Below are positions 1 through 5,396 of a stretch of 9,325 bases of DNA, piece by piece. Origin of the DNA: Acidothermales bacterium. GTDB lineage: Bacteria; Actinomycetota; Actinomycetes; Streptosporangiales; WHST01. Where the stretch lies: contig JAFMQP010000122.1 in NCBI GenBank assembly GCA_017354575.1, positions 1 through 9,325 of the forward strand, given 5' to 3'. Both the position numbers and the translations under genes were made by a program. The notes beneath the pieces are model-generated. The model saw only the letters and a program-made list of their open reading frames with translations, had not been told where the DNA came from and did no database searches. Numbering within the stretch: position 1 is the stretch's first letter; each line of letters starts with the position of its first letter.

Positions 1-239
1 ATGAACAGCATCGCCGCGCCGTAGAGGATCAGGCCCGCCCCGCCGACCACGACGAGCACCGCCGTGACCACGCGGAACAGGATCGGGTCGATGTCGGTGC
101 GTTCCGCGAGCCCGCCGCAGACGCCGCCGATCACCCGGTTCGTGGCGCTGCGCTGAAGTGGCGGCGAGGGGACGTGGGCGGCGGCGGGCGGACGTGTCGT
201 CTCCGCGTCCCGCTGCTCGGTCGGTGCCGGCTCCTCCAC
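1..239 (-). CDS. PspC-domain membrane protein (partial, C-terminus beyond window)
   Basis: I translated this gene from a GTG at 239-237; an in-frame stop lies upstream and there is no better start codon between them. The 79 visible residues begin with a hydrophilic, proline-rich tail of about 32 residues. This is followed by a clear PspC (phage-shock protein C) domain with NRVIGGVCGGLAERTDIDP (about residues 34-52) and then a hydrophobic segment LFRVVTAVLVVVGGAGLILYG-like (about 54-74). PspC domains sit in the membrane and, in the phage-shock family, take part in envelope-stress sensing or partner binding. The gene is divergent from a kinase that carries the same domain, so the two products may interact; that is inference. 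The C-terminus lies outside the window, so total length and any further domains are unknown. The Shine-Dalgarno sequence is weak. The family call is firm; the exact start is less so. Confidence 0.85.
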   Translation of the reverse strand, partial: MEEPAPTEQRDAETTRPPAAAHVPSPPLQRSATNRVIGGVCGGLAERTDIDPILFRVVTAVLVVVGGAGLILYGAAMLF

Positions 240-358
240 GCCACCATCGTGCCCGGACCGCAGGTCAGGCGGTATAGGGGATCACCCTGACGGGGCACCG
301 GGCGAGTAGCGGGAGCTCACCGATAGGAGAATCCGGCCGGACGTGTGACCCTTGTGGG
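240..358. promoter_or_regulatory. Divergent promoter region between pspC-like gene and PspC-kinase
   Basis: This 119-bp stretch separates two outward-facing genes and must hold both promoters. A TATA core (GGTATAGGGGAT, 271-282) could act as a -10 element on either strand, but neither reading matches TANNNT perfectly and I see no convincing -35. An inverted repeat, GTCAGG (264-269) and CCTGAC (286-291), brackets this core and is a possible operator, for example for autoregulation by the adjacent response regulator. A second A/T-richer patch, GATAGGAGAAT, lies at 322-332. These assignments are weak. Confidence 0.4.
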
Positions 359-1597
359 GTGACAACGGTGCAGACCCCGCCGCAGGCTGCCCGGACGGGC
401 GTCGGGCAGCCGCGGAAGCTGTACCGCGAGGCCGACCGCCGGGTGCTCGCGGGCGTCTGCCGTGGTCTCGCCACCCACCTCGGGATCGACCCGACGATCA
501 TCCGCATCGCGTTCGTCGTGCTCGCGGTGAGCAGCCTCGTCGGCGTCTTCATCTACGCCGCACTCTGGTACTTCGTGCCGCTCGCGCCCGAGGAGGCGGC
601 CGCCGAGGGCGAGGGGACGCGCAAGCGGGGGAAGCGCGACATCGGCCAGCTCGTCGCGCTCGCCGCGCTCGCGCTCGGCCTGGTGTTCTTCGTCCAGATG
701 ATCGGCCTCGGCGTGCCGGGCACGGTCTTCTGGCCGATCGTGCTCGTCGGCGCGGGCGCGGCGTTCCTGTGGCAGCAGGCCGACGACGCGCAGCGGGTCA
801 AGTGGCGCAAGGCGGCGGCGGTGAACAGCCGGTCGGCGGTGTTCCGCGTGCTGGCCGGCATCGTGCTGATCGTCGGCGGCCTGCTCGGGTTCCTCTTCTT
901 CCGCGGCCAGCTGCGGCACGTCGGCGAGGGTCTGCTCTTCGCCGTCGTCGCGGCCGCCGGGATCATGGTGATCGCGGCGCCGTTCGTCACCAAGCTCGCC
1001 CGCGACCTGTCCGCGGAACGCCGCGAGCGCATCCGGCAGGAGGAACGCGCCGAGCTCGCCGCGCACGTGCACGACTCGGTGCTGCAGACGCTGGCGCTGA
1101 TCCAGCGCAACGCGTACGACGGCCGCGAGGTGCAGCGGCTGGCCCGTGCGCAGGAACGCGACCTGCGGGCGTGGCTGTACAAGCCGAAGAAGGACGAGGC
1201 GACGACGTTCGAGGCCGCGATCGAGGCGCAGGCCGCCGACGTCGAGGACCAGCACGGCGTGACGATCGACGTCGTGGTCGTCGGCGACTGCCCGCTCGAC
1301 GAGCGGCTCGGCGCGCAGCTGCAGGCCGCGCGCGAGGCGATGGTCAACGCGGCGAGGCACTCCGGCGCGGCGGTGATCTCCGTGTACGTCGAGGTCGAGC
1401 CGGAGCAGGTCACCGTGTTCGTCCGCGACCGCGGCAAGGGCTTCGACCTCGACACCGTCTCGGCCGACCGGATGGGCGTGCGCGGGTCGATCGTCGGACG
1501 GATGGAACGCAACGGCGGCAAGGCGGTCATCCGCAGCGCGCCGGGCGACGGCACCGAGGTGCGCCTGGAGATGGCACGGGAAGGCAGTGACACATGA
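359..1597 (+). CDS. PspC-domain sensor histidine kinase (NarL/DesK-type)
   Basis: This 412-residue membrane histidine kinase would phosphorylate the response regulator encoded immediately downstream. An N-terminal PspC domain (about residues 20-76, with RRVLAGVCRGLATHLGIDP) includes the first membrane segment (about 50-73). Further hydrophobic segments lie at about 97-115, 122-138, 161-182 and 190-210. The dimerisation/phosphotransfer region has ERAELAAHVHDSVLQTL, where H238 followed by D239 is the likely phosphoacceptor. The HATPase domain shows the N-box EAMVNAARHSG (N330), the G1 box DRGKGF (D357, G359, G361) and a G2-like MGVRGS. The reported start is GTG 359, the first start after an in-frame TAG at 275-277. 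A GTG three codons later (368) has a better Shine-Dalgarno-like GGGGTGA five bases upstream and may be the true start. The stop overlaps the regulator start by 4 bp (ATGA). The sensed signal is unknown; the PspC domain suggests an envelope cue. Confidence 0.93.
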   Translation: MTTVQTPPQAARTGVGQPRKLYREADRRVLAGVCRGLATHLGIDPTIIRIAFVVLAVSSLVGVFIYAALWYFVPLAPEEAAAEGEGTRKRGKRDIGQLVALAALALGLVFFVQMIGLGVPGTVFWPIVLVGAGAAFLWQQADDAQRVKWRKAAAVNSRSAVFRVLAGIVLIVGGLLGFLFFRGQLRHVGEGLLFAVVAAAGIMVIAAPFVTKLARDLSAERRERIRQEERAELAAHVHDSVLQTLALIQRNAYDGREVQRLARAQERDLRAWLYKPKKDEATTFEAAIEAQAADVEDQHGVTIDVVVVGDCPLDERLGAQLQAAREAMVNAARHSGAAVISVYVEVEPEQVTVFVRDRGKGFDLDTVSADRMGVRGSIVGRMERNGGKAVIRSAPGDGTEVRLEMAREGSDT

Positions 1598-2241
1598 CCG
1601 AGGACACCCGCCCGCGCGTGGTGATCGTCGACGACCACCGGATGTGGCGGTCCGGCGTGCGTGCGGAGCTCGGCGACACCGTCGACATCGTGGGCGAGGC
1701 GGGCGACGTCGACGAGGCGTGCGTCGTCATCGAGGCGCGCGAGCCCGACGTCGTGCTGCTCGACGTGCACATGCCGGGCGGCGGCGGGCGCGAGGTGCTC
1801 ACCCGCGTGCTGCCGAACAGGCCGGACATCAAGTTCCTCGCCCTCTCCGTCTCGGACGCCGCCGAGGACGTGATCGCGGTGATCCGCGCCGGCGCCCGCG
1901 GCTACGTCACGAAGTCCATCTCGGGCACCGAGCTGACCGCGGCGATCCGCCGGGTGTCCGACGGCGACGCGGTGTTCTCGCCGCGGCTCGCGGGCTTCGT
2001 GCTCGACGCGTTCTCGTCCACCGACGTGCCCGCCATCGACCCCGAGCTGGACCGGCTGAGCCCGCGCGAGCGCGAGGTGATGCGGCTGATCGCGCGCGGC
2101 TACGCGTACAAGGAGGTCGCGAAGGAGCTGTTCATCTCGGTGAAGACCGTGGAGACGCACGTGTCGGCCGTGCTGCGCAAGCTCCAGCTCTCCAACCGCC
2201 ACGAGCTGAGCCGCTGGGCCGCCGACCGCCGCCTGGTCTAG
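1594..2241 (+). CDS. LuxR/NarL-family response regulator
   Basis: This 215-residue DNA-binding response regulator is the output of the two-component system. The receiver domain (about residues 7-122) has the acidic pair D13-D14, phosphoacceptor D57 in VVLLDVHMPG, S85 at the switch Thr/Ser position, and conserved K107 in YVTKSIS. A linker of about 25 residues leads to a LuxR-type helix-turn-helix (about 152-212) with LSPREREVMRLIARGYAYKE and the recognition-helix region VKTVETHVSAVLRKL. The ATG overlaps the kinase stop (ATGA), and GGGAAGG at 1578-1584 supplies a ribosome-binding site nine bases upstream, so the pair is translationally coupled. The gene ends 19 bp before the first unit of the repeat cluster and converges on the aminotransferase gene. 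Its targets are unknown; the divergent promoter region upstream of the kinase is a plausible one. Confidence 0.95.
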   Translation: MTEDTRPRVVIVDDHRMWRSGVRAELGDTVDIVGEAGDVDEACVVIEAREPDVVLLDVHMPGGGGREVLTRVLPNRPDIKFLALSVSDAAEDVIAVIRAGARGYVTKSISGTELTAAIRRVSDGDAVFSPRLAGFVLDAFSSTDVPAIDPELDRLSPREREVMRLIARGYAYKEVAKELFISVKTVETHVSAVLRKLQLSNRHELSRWAADRRLV

Positions 2242-2260
2242 AGGCGCGCCGCACCGAGGG

Positions 2261-2390
2261 ACTACACATGGCGCCGCTCGACTTCACATGGCGCCGCCGC
2301 ACTTTACATGGCGCGAGTCAATGAGAACCGGTCTAATCCGGACAAGATTTCGCGCCGCGCCATGTGAAGTCGAGTCGCGCCGTGTGAAGT
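2261..2390. repeat. Five-copy 20-bp-unit repeat cluster, three forward and two inverted
   Basis: Three forward copies of a 14-nt core, consensus ACTTCACATGGCGC, begin exactly at 2261, 2281 and 2301: ACTACACATGGCGC, ACTTCACATGGCGC and ACTTTACATGGCGC. Each is followed by six variable bases, giving a 20-bp period. A 30-bp, A/T-richer centre (2321-2350) follows. Two reverse-complement copies lie at 2357-2370 (GCGCCATGTGAAGT) and 2377-2390 (GCGCCGTGTGAAGT), again 20 bp apart. The cluster almost fills the gap between two convergent genes and ends 2 bp from the aminotransferase stop codon. I found no further copy elsewhere in the window. It could be a repetitive extragenic palindromic or MITE-like element, a cooperative protein-binding array (20 bp is roughly two helical turns), or a 3'-end hairpin for one or both genes. 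No open frame through it looks coding. Confidence 0.9.
2281..2390 (+). terminator. Possible long hairpin between convergent genes
   Basis: Copies two and three of the core (2281-2294, 2301-2314) can pair in register with the two inverted copies (2377-2390, 2357-2370), giving two 14-bp helices separated by a mismatched 6/6 internal loop and closed by a loop of about 42 nt. In the plus-strand RNA both departures from perfect pairing become U-G wobbles, whereas in the minus-strand RNA they are A-C mismatches. No T-tract follows. It may act as a non-canonical terminator or 3'-end stabiliser for the kinase/regulator transcript, but this is an inference from complementarity alone. Confidence 0.4.
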
Positions 2391-2392
2391 GG

Positions 2393-3568
2393 CTAGAGGC
2401 TGGCGGTGATCTCGGCGGTGGCCTCCGCGATCGCGGCCAGGGCCGCCTGCAGGTTCTGCACCGAGTTGGCGTACGAGAGCCGCAGGTAGCCCTCGCCGTA
2501 CCGGCCGAACGACGTCCCGGCGAGGCACGCGACACCGGCGTCTGCGAGCAGCCGCTCCTCCAGCTCCTTCACGGGGACGCCGAGGCCGGTGACGTTCGGG
2601 AACGCGTAGAACGCGCCGCCCGGCGAGACGCAGGAGATGCCGGGGACGGCGTTCAGCGCGTCGACGACGACCGAACGCCGCCGGCGGAACTGCGCCACCA
2701 TCTCGTCCACCGGCTCCCACGGGCCGGTGAGCGCGGCGATCGCCGCGTGCTGGCTGAACGCGGACGTGCACGACACCGAGTTGACGACCAGCCGGGTGAT
2801 CGGCTCGACCAGCGCGGGCGGGAACACGCCGAAGCCCAGCCGCCATCCGGTCATCGCGAACGTCTTCGACCAGCCGTCGAGCAGGATCGTGCGGTCGGCC
2901 ATGCCGTCGACGTCGAGGACGCTCGCGTGCGCGTCGTCGTACCTGATCGCCCAGTACACCTCGTCGGACAGGACGGTCAGGTCGTGCCGGATGGCGATCG
3001 CGGCGATCGCCTCGCAGTCGTCCTTCGTGAGCGCGCCGCCGCACGGGTTGTGCGGCGAGTTGAGGATCACCAGCTTGGTGCGGTCGGTGACGAGCGCCTC
3101 GAGCTCGGCCGGGTCGAGCCGGAACCCGTTCTCCTCGCGCAGCGGAGCGGGCACCGGTGTCGCGCCGACGAACGCCGCGATCGACTCGTACATCGGGAAG
3201 CCGGGGTCGGGGTAGACGACCTCGTCGCCCTCCTCGCACAGCGCGAGCATCGCATACCACATGATCGGCTTGGCGCCCGGCGTGATGACGACGCGGTCCG
3301 GGGACGTACGCAGCCGGCCGGACCGTTCGAGGAACGCGGCGACCGCCTCGCGTGCCGCGGGGATGCCGGGCGCGGGGACGTAGTGCGTCTCGCCGGCGTG
3401 CAGCGCCTCGGTGGCCGCGTCGGCGATGTGCGGCGGCGTCGCGAAGTCCGGCTCGCCGATCTCGAGATGGACGATCTTGCGGCCCGCCGCCTCCATCGCC
3501 TTCGCCCGCGCCAGCACCTCGAACGCCGACTCCGTGCCCAGCCGGCTCATCCGGTTCGCGAGCTCCAT
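2393..3568 (-). CDS. PLP-dependent class I/II aminotransferase
   Basis: This 391-residue cytoplasmic enzyme belongs to the fold-type I aspartate-aminotransferase superfamily. It would transfer an amino group between an amino acid and a 2-oxo acid using pyridoxal phosphate. Visible motifs are the EIGEPDF start of the fold (36-42), HYVPAPG (62-68), NSPHNPCGG with the cofactor-binding N174, SDEVYWAIRYDD with D202 and Y205, the Schiff-base lysine K235 in GWSKTFAMTGWRLGF, and the carboxylate-binding arginine R363 in YLRLSYANS. NPCGG replaces the usual NPTG. The length is typical and the gene looks intact. ATG 3568 was chosen because the family homology begins here and a TAGGGT -10-like box ends 7 bases upstream, which suggests a leaderless mRNA; a GTG two codons upstream is the alternative. 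The frame stays open far upstream, but that part is antisense to the reductase. The amino-acid substrate cannot be told from sequence. Confidence 0.95.
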   Translation of the reverse strand: MELANRMSRLGTESAFEVLARAKAMEAAGRKIVHLEIGEPDFATPPHIADAATEALHAGETHYVPAPGIPAAREAVAAFLERSGRLRTSPDRVVITPGAKPIMWYAMLALCEEGDEVVYPDPGFPMYESIAAFVGATPVPAPLREENGFRLDPAELEALVTDRTKLVILNSPHNPCGGALTKDDCEAIAAIAIRHDLTVLSDEVYWAIRYDDAHASVLDVDGMADRTILLDGWSKTFAMTGWRLGFGVFPPALVEPITRLVVNSVSCTSAFSQHAAIAALTGPWEPVDEMVAQFRRRRSVVVDALNAVPGISCVSPGGAFYAFPNVTGLGVPVKELEERLLADAGVACLAGTSFGRYGEGYLRLSYANSVQNLQAALAAIAEATAEITASL

Positions 3569-3625
3569 GCCCACGACCCTAGTGCGCGCCTCGTAGGGTG
3601 CAGGTGACCGACGAGAGGGAGCCGG
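3569..3625. promoter_or_regulatory. Divergent promoter with mirrored TAGGGT -10 boxes
   Basis: The 57-bp gap between the aminotransferase and the reductase contains ACCCTA at 3576-3581 (TAGGGT on the minus strand) and TAGGGT at 3594-3599 on the plus strand, both fitting the actinobacterial TANNNT -10 consensus. The minus-strand box lies 7 bases before the aminotransferase ATG, the spacing of a leaderless transcript. The plus-strand box would start RNA near 3606, leaving a leader of about 20 nt with AGGGAG (3616-3621), 4 bases before the reductase ATG. No clear -35 element is seen. The same pair of sequences is also a 6-bp inverted repeat with a 12-bp spacer and could instead be an operator. 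Confidence 0.5.
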
Positions 3626-4597
3626 ATGCGGACGAGGAAGCTGTGGTCGGACGGGCCCGAGGTCGGCGCGGTCGGCCTGGGCTGCATGGGGATGACCTGG
3701 GCGTACGGCGAGGACGAGCGAAGCGAAGACCCCGGCGCCGTGATCGGGCGGGCGCTCGACCTGGGCGTCACGTTCGTCGACACCGCCGACATGTACGGCC
3801 CGTTCACCAACGAGGAGGTCGTCGGGCGCGCGATCGCCGGCCGCCGCGACGAGGTGGTGCTGGCGACCAAGGGCGGCAACGTCGTCCGCGAGGCCGACCC
3901 CGACGCCGACGCGGCGCAGCGGTTCGGCATCTTCCAGGACGGCACGCCCGAGCACCTGCGCGAGGCGATCGACGCGTCGCTGCGGCGGCTGGGCGTCGAC
4001 CACGTCGACCTGTACTACCTGCACCGCGTCGACCCGAACGTGCCGATCGAGGACAGCGTCGGCGCGATGGCGGAGATGGTGGCGGCCGGCAAGGTGCGGG
4101 CGATCGGCCTGTCCGAGGTGGACGTGCCGACGCTGGAGCGGGCGCAGGCCGTCCACCCGGTCAGGGCGGTGCAGTCCGAGCTGTCGCTGTGGACGCGCGA
4201 CCACCTGGCCGAGGTGCTGCCGTGGTGCGTCCGCAACGACGCCGCCTTCGTGCCGTTCGCGCCGCTCGGCCGCGGGTTCCTCACCGGGCGGTACGACGCC
4301 TCGCGGCCGGACCCGGGTGACTTCCGTGCGCAGCTGCCGAGGTTCCAGCGGGACGCGCTCGCCGCCAACACGGCCATCGTCGACCGGGTACGCGCGGTGG
4401 CCGACCGGCTCGGCGCCACACCTGGGCAGGTTGCCCTGGCCTGGACGCTGGCGCAGGGCGAGCACGTCGTGCCGATCCCCGGCACCCGCAGGGTGAGCCG
4501 GCTGGAGGAGAACGCCGCCGCCTCGGACGTCGAACTGTCCGCCGCCGACCTCGCCGAGCTTGACGCCCTGCCCGCGCCGGTGGGCGGCCGCTACTGA
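3626..4597 (+). CDS. Aldo/keto reductase, NADP(H)-dependent
   Basis: This 323-residue cytoplasmic (alpha/beta)8-barrel oxidoreductase would reduce aldehydes or ketones with NADPH. The catalytic tetrad is complete: D52 and Y57 in FVDTADMYG, K82 in VVLATKGG, and H133 in DLYYLHRVDP. The N-terminal VGLGCMGMTWAYG is typical of the YajO/AKR13-like and auxin-induced-protein-like branch, and IPGTRRVSRLEEN near the C-terminus (284-296) is the cofactor phosphate-binding segment. Length and order of motifs are normal. ATG 3626 has a good ribosome-binding site (AGGGAG, 3616-3621). The gene is divergent from the aminotransferase and converges on the deacetylase with only a 21-bp gap. Codons 31-34 read E-R-S-E with A-ending Arg and Glu codons (CGA, GAA), unusual in this gene. 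The physiological substrate is not deducible. Confidence 0.95.
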   Translation: MRTRKLWSDGPEVGAVGLGCMGMTWAYGEDERSEDPGAVIGRALDLGVTFVDTADMYGPFTNEEVVGRAIAGRRDEVVLATKGGNVVREADPDADAAQRFGIFQDGTPEHLREAIDASLRRLGVDHVDLYYLHRVDPNVPIEDSVGAMAEMVAAGKVRAIGLSEVDVPTLERAQAVHPVRAVQSELSLWTRDHLAEVLPWCVRNDAAFVPFAPLGRGFLTGRYDASRPDPGDFRAQLPRFQRDALAANTAIVDRVRAVADRLGATPGQVALAWTLAQGEHVVPIPGTRRVSRLEENAAASDVELSAADLAELDALPAPVGGRY

Positions 4598-4618
4598 CGG
4601 GGGGAGGGACGGCGCGTC

Positions 4619-5344
4619 TCAGCCTGTCCCCATCACGTAGAACGCCTCGGCCAGGCGGCCCTCGGGCAGGCCGTACGCCTCCGCGTTGGCGGTGAGCCAG
4701 CCGCGGATCATGCCCTCGAGGTCCTCGTGGTGGGCGATCTGGCTCTCGTGCGCGCGCAGCGCCGCGATCTTGCGGTCGAACGCTTCCGTGACGTCGACGG
4801 CCTGGTTGCTGCTGGTGTGGGCGGTGAGCCACGTCTCGGCGACGGTCCACGCCTCGTGGCCCTCGGCGAGCAGCTCGGGGAAGGCGAACGGGTTGCGCGC
4901 GTCCGGGTAGACGGCCGCGAGCGCGGCGGTACCGGCGGCGCGATGGTCGGGGTGGGAGGCGAAGATGCGCTCGTAGTTGATCTCCGGGCTGGGGATCACG
5001 ACGCGCTGTGGGCGCACCTGCCTGATCACCCGCGCGATGTCACGGCGGACCTCGAGGGTCGGTTCGAGGTAGCCGTCCGGGTGCCCGAGGAAGTACAGCT
5101 CGCCGACGCCGACGGCCGCCGCCGCAGCGGTCTGCTCGCGGCGGCGCAGCGGCCCCATCTCCGCGCGCGGGAAGTCCGCGTCGAACCCGCCCGCGTCGCC
5201 GTCGGTCACCAGGCAGTAGGCCACCTTGACACCGGCGTCGACCCAGGTGGCGACCGTGCCGGCGACGCCGAAGTCGATGTCGTCGGGGTGCGCGGCCACC
5301 ACCAGCGCCTGCTGTACGTCCTTCTCGCTCAACACGTACGCCAT
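4619..5344 (-). CDS. PIG-L/LmbE-family zinc-dependent N-deacetylase
   Basis: This 241-residue protein belongs to the PIG-L family, whose members hydrolyse N-acetyl groups from glucosaminyl conjugates (for example MshB in mycothiol synthesis, or its conjugate amidase relative). The signature VVAAHPDDIDFG supplies H19 and D22 as zinc ligands and D21 as catalytic base; SHPDHRAAG supplies H134 as the third ligand. No signal peptide is visible, so it is probably cytoplasmic. It lies 52 bp downstream of, and in the same direction as, the transporter-operon binding-protein gene, so it may be co-transcribed and act on an imported compound, but that is inference. ATG 5344 lacks a Shine-Dalgarno sequence; GTG at codon 4 (5335) has AGGA eight bases upstream and could be the real start. 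It seems shorter than the MshB/Mca type, so a mycothiol role is not assured. Confidence 0.9.
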   Translation of the reverse strand: MAYVLSEKDVQQALVVAAHPDDIDFGVAGTVATWVDAGVKVAYCLVTDGDAGGFDADFPRAEMGPLRRREQTAAAAAVGVGELYFLGHPDGYLEPTLEVRRDIARVIRQVRPQRVVIPSPEINYERIFASHPDHRAAGTAALAAVYPDARNPFAFPELLAEGHEAWTVAETWLTAHTSSNQAVDVTEAFDRKIAALRAHESQIAHHEDLEGMIRGWLTANAEAYGLPEGRLAEAFYVMGTG

Positions 5345-5396
5345 CCTAGGAAGCCGCGCCGGGAATCGGTTCGGGCGATGGTCCTAGGACCGCGTC
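5345..5396. promoter_or_regulatory. Intergenic palindrome upstream of the PIG-L gene
   Basis: The 52-bp gap between the binding-protein stop and the deacetylase start contains a perfect 12-bp palindrome, GGTCCTAGGACC (5380-5391), five bases beyond the binding-protein stop codon. A second CCTAGG hexamer (5345-5350) abuts the deacetylase ATG. CTAG-containing sites are often rare in high-GC bacterial DNA, so two within 50 bp are noteworthy. The 12-mer could be a regulator-binding site for separate control of the deacetylase gene. It is too short and loopless to be a good terminator. Confidence 0.35.

Noticed and set aside
553..2202. Long minus-strand open frame opposite kinase and regulator
   Set aside because: Both plus-strand genes carry complete catalytic motifs, and the antisense translation is a His/Arg/Ser-rich shadow.
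2261..2390. CRISPR array
   Set aside because: Regularly spaced repeats suggested it, but the spaces between cores are only six bases, the orientation flips after three units, there are only five copies and no cas gene is nearby.
2288..3607. Open frame on the plus strand running from the repeat cluster through the aminotransferase
   Set aside because: It is antisense to a gene with all aminotransferase motifs; the translation is low-complexity Arg/Gly-rich and matches no family I recognise. Such long antisense frames are normal in very high-GC DNA.
3569..4465. N-terminal extension of the aminotransferase (open minus-strand frame up to 4465)
   Set aside because: The extra residues are antisense to the aldo/keto reductase, are Arg/Gln-rich and show no domain; aminotransferase homology begins at 3568.
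4598..4618. Terminator between reductase and deacetylase
   Set aside because: The 21-bp convergent gap is G-rich but has no inverted repeat or T-tract, so I cannot support a terminator.
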